From Sulfitobacter sp. SK011 (GTDB taxonomy: Bacteria > Pseudomonadota > Alphaproteobacteria > Rhodobacterales > Rhodobacteraceae): DNA of 64,000 bases. Under the pieces are notes generated by a model. It saw only the letters and a list, made by a program, of their open reading frames with translations. It did no database searches and was not told where the DNA came from. Where the stretch lies: NCBI RefSeq assembly GCF_003352065.1, contig NZ_CP025803.1, forward strand, positions 3,712,001 through 3,776,000, read 5' to 3'. Below are positions 11,661 to 19,838 of the stretch, piece by piece; position 1 is the stretch's first letter; each line of letters begins with the position of its first letter. The position numbers were made by a program, and so were the translations under genes.

Positions 11661-11821
11661 TTGGAAATAACGCCAACACCCACCGTCTCGGACGAATAGC
11701 GCAAAAGCGCGACGAATCGCGCTGATGAGCGTGAGGCTGGGCGTAGCGCTTTGTTTAAGGAGTTCCAACCCCTGAAACGGATAAATTTGCAACCTTGCCG
11801 CCAAAAACCTGACCGCAGGCG
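11661..11821. other. Rest of the gap upstream of rplJ
   Basis: About 160 bases between the glycosyltransferase stop and the leader. It should hold the rplJL-rpoBC promoter. A TGTTGG/CCAACA hairpin lies around 11656-11676, but I could not pick a convincing -35/-10 pair. No coding sequence is seen. Confidence 0.4.
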
Positions 11822-12757
11822 TCAGCCAGTATAGGCCACCATCGTATCGCGCTGCAGATCTATATGGGGAAAGTAGCGCGCAATCAATGTGTCGATCTTC
11901 AGATCGTTTTGAAAAAGCACGCCTTGGTCGTCCAGTTTCGCAAGTCGTGCAGCATCTGCCCGATGTATGACGTCATAGACATCGCGAAGACCCGCCTCTG
12001 CATCCTCACCATCGACAATCTCTTGCAATCGCAGCGTCAAACGTCCGCTGAAACCCCGCGCGCTAAGTCGCCATGCCAGTTTCGCACGCCAAACATCATA
12101 TCCCTGATCCAGAAAATGCAGCAGATAAGCCCCGTCAGCAGCGCCCATCTTTCGATCCACAATCGGATGCAAGTCCTCAAAATGCAGAAAATGCTGGCGC
12201 ATGGAGGCATCCTTGAAACCGGCCCGTGTTGCGGTCTTGCCTTCGGTATGGCCGATCAAACCGCTGCGCCGACGCATGTCTCTGGTGTAGTCGCCATAGA
12301 TCTTTCGGACTTGCGGACGGGACATGAGCAGCCTGAACGAACTGACTGTCGATGCCGGACCGGTATTAAGGAACTCGGCAGGCAGGAACGTGATCCCCCG
12401 GATGTCGTTCGGGGTCTGTGAAAGTTCCTCTTTCAAGGTGCGACCTTCAAGATACAGCAGTTCGTCCCCATCGACGTGCAGGAACCAACCGCCGTCAGTC
12501 TCGTGATAAATCTTTTGGATGCATTTGTTTTGGCGGCGCACAAAGCGGCGATCAGGTGTCATGCCGACGCTTTTCAGATACGCAGGCGTAATACGAACGC
12601 AGCGCAGTCGGTCCATGTTTTGCAAAATCTCAATTGCCGGATCATCGGGATCATCAAAGCAAAGCACAATCTGGTCCGCGCCCTGCTCCAGATACCAACT
12701 GACAAATCTCAGTGTTGCATAAAGGGTCTCACGGACCATCGCGGCAACAGTCAGCAT
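11822..12757 (-). CDS. Family 2-type glycosyltransferase
   Basis: 311 aa. The N-terminus (TLRFVSWYLEQGADQIVL, then CFDDPDDPAIE) and HVDGDELLYL (DGD at residues 96-98) match the glycosyl transferase family 2 subgroup that begins with a short TVAAMVRE-like strand and uses a DXD site. It probably transfers sugars to surface glycans. It sits between the rplKA terminator and the L10 leader, splitting a ribosomal-protein block that is contiguous in many bacteria. No good Shine-Dalgarno precedes the ATG and the frame is open upstream without an obvious start codon, so the N-terminus is uncertain. Confidence 0.8.
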   Translation of the reverse strand: MLTVAAMVRETLYATLRFVSWYLEQGADQIVLCFDDPDDPAIEILQNMDRLRCVRITPAYLKSVGMTPDRRFVRRQNKCIQKIYHETDGGWFLHVDGDELLYLEGRTLKEELSQTPNDIRGITFLPAEFLNTGPASTVSSFRLLMSRPQVRKIYGDYTRDMRRRSGLIGHTEGKTATRAGFKDASMRQHFLHFEDLHPIVDRKMGAADGAYLLHFLDQGYDVWRAKLAWRLSARGFSGRLTLRLQEIVDGEDAEAGLRDVYDVIHRADAARLAKLDDQGVLFQNDLKIDTLIARYFPHIDLQRDTMVAYTG

Positions 12758-12882
12758 GCCAGGGACCGCTGTCCGGCGTGTGACGAGACCGTTGCAAAAC
12801 GGGTTTTAAGGTTAATCATGGGCGCGCTTTTCCCGTAGACTGTTGGCCATGACGATTGCTAACAGCGTCTACCCCTGCGCGC

Positions 12883-12908
12883 AAAAAAGGCGGGCCAAGC
12901 AGCCCGCC
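12883..12908 (-). terminator. Terminator after rplK-rplA
   Basis: GGCGGGC (12908-12902 read leftward), 6-base loop, GCCCGCC, then six T residues (12888-12883). Strong intrinsic terminator 46 bases past the rplA stop. It separates rplKA from the downstream glycosyltransferase and the rplJL unit. Confidence 0.92.
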
Positions 12909-12954
12909 TTTTCAATTGATGGTGTAGCGGCCGTGCCACAGCGCACGCCACAGC

Positions 12955-13653
12955 TTATTCGCCTGCAGCGTTGTCCACGGAAACAGATACGCTTGGGCCC
13001 ATTGTAGAGCTCAGGTTGATCTTTTTCATATAGGACCCTTTTGATCCCGCAGGTTTTGCCTTGGACACCGCGTTCACAAAGGCACGGATGTTTTCAGCCA
13101 ACTGGGCTTCACCAAAAGACGCTTTGCCAACGCCGGCATGCACAACGCCGCCTTTTTCCGCTTTGAACTGAACCTGGCCACCTTTGGCCGCTTCAACAGC
13201 TTCCTTGACGTCCATCGTAACAGTGCCAACCTTTGGGTTTGGCATCAGGTTGCGTGGCCCAAGCACCTTACCCAGACGGCCAACAATCGGCATCATGTCA
13301 GGGGTTGCGATGCAGCGATCAAAGTCGATCTTGCCGCTTTGCACGATTTCCATCAGGTCCTCTGCGCCCACAATGTCGGCACCTGCCGCTGTCGCTTCTT
13401 CAGCTTTGGGACCACGTGCGAATACCGCAACGCGCATTGTTTTGCCTGTGCCGTTAGGCAGGCCCACAACGCCGCGCACCATCTGGTCCGCGTGACGTGG
13501 GTCAACACCCAAGTTCATTGCGATTTCAACAGTCTCATCAAACTTTACGTTTGTGTTTGACTTGATCAACTTCACCGCTTCTTCAACGGTTACGTTCTCT
13601 TTGCCAGCAAATGCCTCACGGGCGGCGGCGGTGCGTTTTCCGAGTTTTGCCAT
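12955..13653 (-). CDS. rplA: 50S ribosomal protein L1
   Basis: 232 aa, standard length. It binds the mobile L1 stalk of 23S rRNA and usually also its own operon mRNA as a translational repressor. The L1 signature region ([17 protein letters not shown]) is present. I chose the ATG at 13653 ([15 protein letters not shown]): it follows the rplK TAA by a single base, indicating coupling; an alternative start five codons upstream would overlap rplK. Confidence 0.98.
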   Translation of the reverse strand: MAKLGKRTAAAREAFAGKENVTVEEAVKLIKSNTNVKFDETVEIAMNLGVDPRHADQMVRGVVGLPNGTGKTMRVAVFARGPKAEEATAAGADIVGAEDLMEIVQSGKIDFDRCIATPDMMPIVGRLGKVLGPRNLMPNPKVGTVTMDVKEAVEAAKGGQVQFKAEKGGVVHAGVGKASFGEAQLAENIRAFVNAVSKAKPAGSKGSYMKKINLSSTMGPSVSVSVDNAAGE

Positions 13654-13654
13654 T

Positions 13655-14080
13655 TTACTTGACCTCAATGCCCATGGACTTTGCAGAGCCCAGAATGATT
13701 TTCATTGCCTGATCCACGTCATTCGCGGACAGATCGGCCATCTTCGCTTCCGCGATCTCGCGCAACTGCTTGGTGGTCACAGAACCAACAGTTTCACGGC
13801 TGGGCGTTTTTGCACCAGACGTCAGCTTGGCCGCTTTTTTCAGGTAGTAGGACGCCGGGGGCGTCTTGATGTCCATGGTAAAGGACTTGTCCTGATAATA
13901 GCTGATCACGGTTGGGCAAGGGGCACCAGGCTCCATGTCCGCTGTCTTGGCGTTGAACGCCTTGCAGAATTCCATGATGTTGATGCCGCGCTGACCCAGC
14001 GCTGGCCCCACAGGTGGGGATGGGTTTGCTTGACCCGCTTTAACTTGCAACTTCATCGTACCGACGAGTTTCTTGGCCAT
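13655..14080 (-). CDS. rplK: 50S ribosomal protein L11
   Basis: 141 aa, standard length. GTPase-centre protein that binds 23S rRNA helices 43/44 and is needed for RelA-type activation. The N-terminal [20 protein letters not shown] segment with its proline-rich switch and the C-terminal RNA-binding domain ending SMGIEVK are intact. GGAGAAGG precedes the ATG. First gene of the rplKA pair, 142 bases after nusG. Confidence 0.99.
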   Translation of the reverse strand: MAKKLVGTMKLQVKAGQANPSPPVGPALGQRGINIMEFCKAFNAKTADMEPGAPCPTVISYYQDKSFTMDIKTPPASYYLKKAAKLTSGAKTPSRETVGSVTTKQLREIAEAKMADLSANDVDQAMKIILGSAKSMGIEVK

Positions 14081-14199
14081 TGGCCTTCTCCTTTTTCAAC
14101 ACCTTTGGGACGCGTCCCGCAGGATATCATGTTGCGTGGTCCGGTCCGGGTGCCGCGGCCCCCTCGCCTCCCACATGAAACGGCTTTTTCAAACCGCGA

Positions 14200-14216
14200 G
14201 GCGGGCAAAACCCGCC
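14200..14216 (-). promoter_or_regulatory. Short hairpin downstream of nusG
   Basis: GGCGGG, 5-base loop, CCCGCC, starting six bases after the nusG stop. No T run follows. It may act as a weak attenuator or 3' stabiliser between nusG and rplK. Confidence 0.4.
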
Positions 14217-14222
14217 AATCCA

Positions 14223-14756
14223 TCAGATCTGTTTATTGACCTGAGTGAATTCCAATTCGACCGGGGTTTCCCGACCAAAGATCGACACCGTCACCTTGAG
14301 GCGCTGGTTCTCTTCGTCAACTTCTTCAACCATGCCGTCAAAGTCTTCGAACGGACCATCGGCCACTTTGACCTTTTCGCCAATTTCAAAGTGAATGAGC
14401 GTCCGTGGCGCATCTTCGCCTTCCTGAACGCGGCCCAAGATGGCCTGCACCTCGGCGTCGCGCATCGGCATCGGGCGGCCCTGCGGCCCCAGAAAGCCGG
14501 TAACGCGGTTGATCGAGTTGATCAGGTGATAGCCGCGGTCGGACATTTCCATATGCACCAGCACATAGCCGGGCATGAAGCGGCGTTCGGTTGTTACCTT
14601 CTTGCCGCGACGTACCTCGATCACCTCTTCGGTGGGCACCAGTACTTCATCAATATCGGTGTCCAGCCCCTGCTCTTCGGCAGTGGTGCGAATTTGTTCT
14701 GCGATCTTTTTCTCAAAGTTCGACAGGACACTGACCGAATACCACCGTTTTGCCAT
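14223..14756 (-). CDS. nusG: Transcription termination/antitermination factor NusG
   Basis: 177 aa. N-terminal NGN domain ([18 protein letters not shown], then [10 protein letters not shown]) that binds the RNA polymerase clamp, and a C-terminal KOW domain ([17 protein letters not shown]) that contacts Rho or ribosomal protein S10. It follows secE and precedes rplKA in the widespread secE-nusG-rplKA order. The secE-nusG gap is about 200 bases, longer than usual, and holds a direct repeat of GGCGTGCGG. Confidence 0.98.
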   Translation of the reverse strand: MAKRWYSVSVLSNFEKKIAEQIRTTAEEQGLDTDIDEVLVPTEEVIEVRRGKKVTTERRFMPGYVLVHMEMSDRGYHLINSINRVTGFLGPQGRPMPMRDAEVQAILGRVQEGEDAPRTLIHFEIGEKVKVADGPFEDFDGMVEEVDEENQRLKVTVSIFGRETPVELEFTQVNKQI

Positions 14757-14960
14757 CTGAAATCTGGTCCCTGTCTTGCGGCGCGCGCATCAGCGTCAGC
14801 ACCCATTTCCGTGTATCACATCGGGCCTGCGCCCGGGCTCTCCTGAACAAAAAATCGGCGCGCAACTCGAATCGCCGCACGCCTATTGGTCAGGTCAGGC
14901 CTGCGCAATAGCCCGCACGCCGATAGGATTCAAGGGTTGAAAGCGATTTTTGGCCGTCGT

Positions 14961-15158
14961 TCAGCCGAACATGCCCAGCACGGCCTGCAGCCCGCCCCGG
15001 ATAATGATATCAACAATTGCAAAGAAAACTGCCGTCAACGCGGCAAGGATGAAAACCATCACCGTTGTCAGCATCACTTCGCGGCGGGTCGGCCAAACGA
15101 CTTTGGCAACCTCAGAGCGAACCTGCTGAATGAACTGGAGTGGATTGGTGGTGGCCAT
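14961..15158 (-). CDS. secE: Preprotein translocase subunit SecE
   Basis: 65 aa, the short single-span form usual in alphaproteobacteria. A cytoplasmic amphipathic part (NPLQFIQQVRSEVAKVVWPTRRE) carries the conserved WPTR motif; one transmembrane helix follows. It clamps SecY in the inner membrane. I chose the ATG at 15158 (MATTNPLQ) because the extension upstream lacks SecE character. Confidence 0.97.
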   Translation of the reverse strand: MATTNPLQFIQQVRSEVAKVVWPTRREVMLTTVMVFILAALTAVFFAIVDIIIRGGLQAVLGMFG

Positions 15159-15247
15159 TGCGCGCTTCCTCGGGTTTCGGTCTGGACCCATGTAACCGCG
15201 CTTTTGCATGGTTTCAAGGTAACATTGGCTTTACGCGGTTGCGAGGA

Positions 15248-16036
15248 TTACGCCTCGTTTTTTCGCAAGCTGTCAAAGCGGCGATCCAGCACTGCATCAT
15301 GGCGCGCCTCTGCCTCTGCCATATCGCCAAAATCAGGCAGATAAAGCCCATCAACCGATCCTTCGGGGAACCTGTCCAGCATTGCGTCCCATTTCATCGC
15401 GAAGTTGTCCAGCTTGCGATGTATTTCGGCTGATCGCGTTCGGCTGCGCCGCGCATACCACCGCGCAAGCCCCATGGCCCTGAGCCATAACCCATCATAG
15501 CCAAAGATCAAGAAAATTGCAGTCAAGATAAGCAGGGACAAAAACAAGATCCCCAGTACCAACCACGGCCGAAAAACAATCAAGAGAGTGAGACTGGCCA
15601 GAACGATATGCTTTGGCGTGGGGCGGTAAGCCAATACTTTTGCTTTGGCGCGATCCAACATTGCATTGGCGCGATCCAGGATGCTGTCCCCGGTACGCGA
15701 TGCCCTTGCGATGGCTTTTGCCTGCGCTTTCTCCGCGCGCTTTGCCGCCTTTGCATCTGCTTTCGACGATTTGGACAACGCCTTCTCACGGCGAGGGTCA
15801 TGCGCCTGTGGTTCCGGATCAGCCAAAGGCGCAAATGCCGCCTTGGCCTTGGATACTTTCCGCTCTTTCACGGGCTCTGTTATGTTGACAGGCTCTGTAT
15901 TGTTCACAGCCGCTTTGCTCACAGGCGGCGGTTTGACCTCTGTTTCAGCTTTCAAAAGGTTGCGAATTGCCGCCATCGAGTCTGGATCAAGGTCTGCGCT
16001 GTTCGGATTTGGTTCGGTTTCGGGCAGTGTCGTCAT
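15248..16036 (-). CDS. Uncharacterised membrane protein with Lys/Ala-rich N-terminus
   Basis: 262 aa; family not recognised. The first half is polar, proline- and then Lys/Ala-rich (a probable coiled coil around KADAKAAKRAEKAQAKAIA). Two closely spaced hydrophobic helices follow (IVLASLTLLIVF and LVLGILFLSLLILTAIFLIF). A basic, probably cytoplasmic, C-terminal domain contains MKWDAMLDRFPEG and ends DRRFDSLRKNEA. It lies between tRNA-Trp and secE on the same strand, 89 bases before secE. I chose the ATG at 16036; another start lies five codons upstream. I infer a Rhodobacteraceae-specific envelope protein, function unknown. Confidence 0.7.
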   Translation of the reverse strand: MTTLPETEPNPNSADLDPDSMAAIRNLLKAETEVKPPPVSKAAVNNTEPVNITEPVKERKVSKAKAAFAPLADPEPQAHDPRREKALSKSSKADAKAAKRAEKAQAKAIARASRTGDSILDRANAMLDRAKAKVLAYRPTPKHIVLASLTLLIVFRPWLVLGILFLSLLILTAIFLIFGYDGLWLRAMGLARWYARRSRTRSAEIHRKLDNFAMKWDAMLDRFPEGSVDGLYLPDFGDMAEAEARHDAVLDRRFDSLRKNEA

Positions 16037-16126
16037 TTTCGTCTCTCTCAACCGCTCGCGCTCAATCTACACGGGGTTTCGGACCGTTGATGGGCAAGAA
16101 TATGGCGAGAATGTGACGATTGAAAA

Positions 16127-16202
16127 TGGCAGGGGCTGAGGGACTCGAACCCACGACCCTCGGTTTTGGAGACCGATGCTCTACCAACTGAGCTAAACCC
16201 CT
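16127..16202 (-). tRNA. tRNA-Trp (CCA anticodon)
   Basis: 76 nt with an encoded 3' CCA. Acceptor AGGGGTT/AGCCCCT (one G-T pair), D arm GCTC/GAGC, anticodon arm TCGGT-CTCCAAA-ACCGA giving anticodon CCA, and T arm GTGGG-TTCGAGT-CCCTC with one T-T mismatch at the second pair. It lies just upstream of the secE-nusG region, as in many bacteria where tuf, tRNA-Trp, secE and nusG cluster. Confidence 0.97.
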
Positions 16203-16296
16203 ATGCCGAGGCACGGGGTAGTCGCAATTTGCGCTGCGATCAAGAGGGATTGCCACGCTGGCTTCGATTTTCCGCGTGGATTCGAAGTTTTAAACC

Positions 16297-16965
16297 TCAT
16301 TCTTGCGCAGGTGGCTTGCCCCTGACAGCACCAAGTGCCTCGACATCTCCACCGCAGATTTCGGCCTCATGGGCCAGGATCGTCGCAATGGGCCAGTGCC
16401 ACCATGCGATCTTTTGCAGGCGGTCGGCGGTTTGGGCGTCAAACCTGCGCCCCACCAGCCGAGCGGGGTTGCCCGCGACAATGCTGAATGCAGGCACGGC
16501 ACCCCCGACAACAGCACCTGCGCCAATGATAACGCCATCCCCGATCCGGGCTTCTGGCAGAATCTTGGCCCCCTGACCAATCCACACATCATTGCCGATA
16601 ACAGTGTCCTTTCCCGGGCCGGGCATTGAGGGTCGCCCCTCTCGCGCCCCACCGCCAAAGATTGCAAATGGATAGCTGGAAATCCCGTCATAGCGGTGAT
16701 TGGCAGAGGCGGTAATGATCTGAACCCCATCAGCGATCTGGCAAAATTTGCCGATGATCAGGCGCTCAGGGCTGAACTCAAAAAGATACGGGGCCAGGCG
16801 GGCAGCCCAATCATCAGGTGGATCGAACGCACTTGCATAGGTGTAGGCCCCGATCTGCATGCGCGGATGATTGATGGCAGCGGCGAGGAATACAGTGCCC
16901 TGATGAGGCGAGCCATCGGGCAGGATGATGGGATGGAGCGTGTTAGGCTTGGGGTAGTCGGACAT
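16297..16965 (-). CDS. Left-handed beta-helix O-acetyltransferase (CatB/Vat-like)
   Basis: 222 aa. The hexapeptide-repeat pattern (IGNDVWIGQGAKILPEARIG, then VIIGAGAVVGGAV and the closing VAGNPARLVGRRF) and the ASANHRYDG segment with the expected catalytic His match the xenobiotic/CatB-type acetyltransferases. The trimeric cytoplasmic enzyme would use acetyl-CoA; its substrate is unknown and antibiotic resistance should not be assumed. I chose the ATG at 16965 (MSDYPKPNTL) because AAGGAT lies at good spacing before it. Confidence 0.88.
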   Translation of the reverse strand: MSDYPKPNTLHPIILPDGSPHQGTVFLAAAINHPRMQIGAYTYASAFDPPDDWAARLAPYLFEFSPERLIIGKFCQIADGVQIITASANHRYDGISSYPFAIFGGGAREGRPSMPGPGKDTVIGNDVWIGQGAKILPEARIGDGVIIGAGAVVGGAVPAFSIVAGNPARLVGRRFDAQTADRLQKIAWWHWPIATILAHEAEICGGDVEALGAVRGKPPAQE

Positions 16966-17087
16966 AAAACATCCTTTGATCAAAGTTGGAATTGCTCAGA
17001 TCGCAGTCTTGTTCATGTCACCCTCCAATTGTTGCACCAAACATAGCGAAAGTGGCGTCAAAGGGAAAGTGCCGGCACCTCAAATGG

Positions 17088-17600
17088 CTAGGGCATCGCC
17101 GACCACAGTTGCAGCAACGCCAGCATCGCAAATGAAAACGCAGTGGTGAAAAGTGCACGGATGAACCTGCCACGTTTGATTTCCCGCAGCTTGGACACCT
17201 TTAGGACCTCATACACAAGTTCCGCGCGCCAATCGCTGTTCTGAGCGGCATTCAGCAAATCATCAAAGGTGCCATGATGCCTGGTCTCGACGTACAAGAC
17301 CCGTTGCAGACCCAACTCGGTCGTATCCTGCACTTTTGGGGCTGACCGTCTTGAGGGATAAAGAACGTATCCAAACAAGAACAGCGGAGCCATGACAACC
17401 AGCCAGAACAAGGTAACAAGTAGGAGCCCGGCCTCACCTGATCCCGGTAACCCGCCCATCGCGGCCGCAACAATGTTCAGTGCGAATGTATATCCAATAC
17501 CAACAATCTGCGCTTTGGTATCATAAGCACGGACCGTCGCCTGCGCCTCTTCAAGTGCGAGTTGCAGGTATTTCAGCGGCAAATCGGTCTCATTGGTCAT
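17088..17600 (-). CDS. PycTM/DUF5706-like membrane protein (orphan Pycsar effector-like)
   Basis: 170 aa. An N-terminal helix (LALEEAQATVRAYDTKAQI) precedes two hydrophobic segments (about residues 31-50 and 58-81). A soluble loop with FDDLLNAAQNSDWR and a helix EVLKVSKLREIKRGRF lead into a last membrane helix. The DTKA motif before the first span and the Lys/Arg-rich helix before the last resemble the transmembrane effector of Pycsar anti-phage systems (PycTM, formerly DUF5706). No nucleotide cyclase or other defence gene lies nearby. The family call is by pattern only; it may be a housekeeping relative. Confidence 0.5.
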   Translation of the reverse strand: MTNETDLPLKYLQLALEEAQATVRAYDTKAQIVGIGYTFALNIVAAAMGGLPGSGEAGLLLVTLFWLVVMAPLFLFGYVLYPSRRSAPKVQDTTELGLQRVLYVETRHHGTFDDLLNAAQNSDWRAELVYEVLKVSKLREIKRGRFIRALFTTAFSFAMLALLQLWSAMP

Positions 17601-17768
17601 GGTTCAGTCTGTCCCGGTATGGGTTAGCAAGGGCAAAGTGACGATTGTTGCATGTGGTGCACCGCGAATAACATTTTTGTCAGGAATGTGAGACCCGAAA
17701 TTGCTCACCTTATTGCGTTCTTGCAGGTTCGCTAGTGGCCGTTGGAGGCTGACTGGTGTTGGCAACGC

Positions 17769-17798
17769 AAAAGGCCGCAGCATGGGCTGCGGCCTTTT
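17769..17798 (-). terminator. tuf terminator
   Basis: AAAAGGCCGCAGC, 4-base loop, GCTGCGGCCTTTT: a perfect 13-bp stem with A/T ends on both sides, so it can work in both directions. It lies 42 bases past the tuf stop. Confidence 0.95.
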
Positions 17799-17840
17799 GA
17801 TGTTTCAGATGCGGTTGCGTGCCCTGATGCGGGCCGCAGC

Positions 17841-19016
17841 CTACTCGGTGATTTTGGAAACCACGCCCGCACCCACGGTCCGGCCGCCTTCGCGGATCGC
17901 AAAGCGCAGCCCGTCTTCCATCGCAATCGGTGCGATCAGTTCAACGTCGAACTGAAGGTTGTCGCCCGGCATCACCATTTCTGTGCCCTCGGGCAGGTTC
18001 ACGGTGCCGGTCACATCCGTTGTGCGGAAGTAGAACTGCGGACGGTAGTTGGCAAAGAACGGCGTGTGACGGCCACCCTCTTCCTTGGTCAGGATATACG
18101 CCTCGGCGGTGAACTTGGTGTGCGGGTTGACCGACTTTGGCTTACACAAAACCTGGCCACGCTCCACGCCTTCACGCTCGATACCGCGCAGCAGCACGCC
18201 AACGTTGTCGCCTGCTTCACCACGATCCAGCAACTTGCGGAACATTTCAACGCCCGTGCAGGTCGTCTTTTTGGTGTCGCGGATGCCGACGATTTCAATC
18301 TCGTCGCCCACGTTGATCACGCCACGCTCGATCCGGCCGGTCACAACCGTACCACGACCAGAGATCGAGAACACGTCTTCAACCGGCATCAGGAACGGCT
18401 GATCCACGGCGCGTGCGGGGGTCGGGATAAACTCGTCCACAGCCTTCATCAGTGCACGGATCGAATTTTCACCGATCTCGGGGTCGCGGCCTTCCATGGC
18501 TGCCAGCGCAGAACCGGGGATCACCGGCATGTCGTCGCCAGGGTAATCGTACTTCGACAACAGCTCGCGGATTTCCATTTCAACCAGTTCCAACAACTCT
18601 GCGTCGTCAACCTGATCAACCTTGTTCATGTAAACAACCATCGTCGGGATGCCCACCTGGCGGCCCAGCAGGATGTGCTCGCGGGTCTGTGGCATCGGGC
18701 CGTCGGCCGCGTTCACAACCAGGATCGCGCCGTCCATCTGTGCGGCACCGGTGATCATGTTCTTCACATAGTCCGCGTGGCCAGGGCAGTCGACGTGCGC
18801 ATAGTGACGGTTTTCCGTCTCATATTCCACGTGTGCCGTCGAAATCGTGATCCCACGGGCTTTCTCTTCGGGCGCGCCATCAATCTGGTCATACGCCTGA
18901 AAATCACCAAAATACTTGGTGATCGCCGCCGTCAGCGTCGTCTTGCCGTGGTCAACGTGACCAATCGTGCCAATGTTAACATGTGGCTTATTACGTTCAA
19001 ACTTTGCCTTACCCAT
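17841..19016 (-). CDS. tuf: Elongation factor Tu
   Basis: 391 aa, standard length. GTPase that delivers aminoacyl-tRNA to the ribosome. P loop [22 protein letters not shown] (switch II with the catalytic His) and NKVDQ are all intact, as are the beta-barrel domains 2 and 3. AAGGGCGG lies before the ATG. It is transcribed alone: a terminator follows and an unrelated lipoprotein gene lies upstream. A second tuf copy elsewhere (in the str operon) is common but not visible here. Confidence 0.99.
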   Translation of the reverse strand: MGKAKFERNKPHVNIGTIGHVDHGKTTLTAAITKYFGDFQAYDQIDGAPEEKARGITISTAHVEYETENRHYAHVDCPGHADYVKNMITGAAQMDGAILVVNAADGPMPQTREHILLGRQVGIPTMVVYMNKVDQVDDAELLELVEMEIRELLSKYDYPGDDMPVIPGSALAAMEGRDPEIGENSIRALMKAVDEFIPTPARAVDQPFLMPVEDVFSISGRGTVVTGRIERGVINVGDEIEIVGIRDTKKTTCTGVEMFRKLLDRGEAGDNVGVLLRGIEREGVERGQVLCKPKSVNPHTKFTAEAYILTKEEGGRHTPFFANYRPQFYFRTTDVTGTVNLPEGTEMVMPGDNLQFDVELIAPIAMEDGLRFAIREGGRTVGAGVVSKITE

Positions 19017-19135
19017 GGGGCCGCCCTTTATATTGAGGGGCCCTTACATGAGGACCCAAACCTATCTGGCGCGCGATCTATTTGGTTCGGGCAATAAAAT
19101 CAAGCGCGACTTGCCGCGCTCTTTGCCTTGAATTG

Positions 19136-19714
19136 CTATTCTGCAGCGACAGATGCGACAACCTCTTCCGCTGGCGTACCTTTGAACCAGCCTTCGGCCT
19201 TATTTTGCTTTATCAGATATGTTTCAATGGCTTTGGCCGCATTTTGACTGAGGTTCTTGAGCTGCTCTTCGGCTGTCTTGGTATAGCCGGACCCAACCAC
19301 CGGCCCCTGATCAAAGGATTCAAAGACCGTTATCTGGTAAGGCTCCGTGTTCAGTTTCTTATTCTTTGCGTCATCCCAGACCGTCAGCTTTATGACCAAT
19401 ATCGACTTTGGTGCAAAGACCAGTGGAATTCCGGGCTGCGCCAAGGCATAGCCTTCAATGCTCATCCCGAAGTGATAGTTGCGCGCGCCGTTGTAGCGGC
19501 CAAATCGCTCTTCTGTTGCATCGGTCAGCGCCGTTGTCAGTTCTTCGACAGAGGCCGTCCGGCTAAGCGGCGCTTTTTGCACTTTGGGTGCAACAGCGAT
19601 GTTGTGCTGCAGGTTGAAATCACCCAGAGGCACAGCAGCCTTGTTCAAATCGGCGGCACCATTACAGGCGGCAAGCATCACAACAGACATCAAGACAGCA
19701 AGAATACGGTTCAT
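19136..19714 (-). CDS. Putative lipoprotein of unknown function
   Basis: 192 aa. MNRILAVLMSVVMLAAC is a type II signal peptide with a LAAC lipobox (Cys 17), so the mature protein is lipid-anchored in the envelope. The rest has no domain I recognise; it contains RYNGARNYHFGMSIEGYALAQPG and a Lys/Gln-rich C-terminal helix. I chose the ATG at 19714 because only this start gives a proper signal peptide. It is transcribed toward tuf but with a 119-base gap, and is divergent from the P450 gene. Confidence 0.75.
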   Translation of the reverse strand: MNRILAVLMSVVMLAACNGAADLNKAAVPLGDFNLQHNIAVAPKVQKAPLSRTASVEELTTALTDATEERFGRYNGARNYHFGMSIEGYALAQPGIPLVFAPKSILVIKLTVWDDAKNKKLNTEPYQITVFESFDQGPVVGSGYTKTAEEQLKNLSQNAAKAIETYLIKQNKAEGWFKGTPAEEVVASVAAE

Positions 19715-19838
19715 TAATAGCCCCCCAACGGCAACAACATCCAAAACGCGATACCCCACCGACGACAAGGGTGCAATCAATTGCCGCGTTTGAAGTCGGA
19801 CAGACTGCATCTATGTTGAGCATGAAGGAGCACATCTC

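Noticed and set aside
16127..16202. tRNA-Trp as a pseudogene because of a T-stem mismatch
   Set aside because: All other arms pair, CCA is encoded and length is 76 nt; a single T-T mismatch in this stem is tolerable and, as I recall, a mismatch at this pair is seen in related tRNA-Trp genes.
16297..16965. Chloramphenicol or streptogramin resistance gene
   Set aside because: The CatB/Vat-like fold is shared by many metabolic acetyltransferases; nothing in the context supports resistance.
17742..19097. 451-codon plus-strand frame opposite tuf
   Set aside because: Exact antisense shadow of tuf, crossing the tuf terminator; tuf is certain and the frame has no protein-like pattern.
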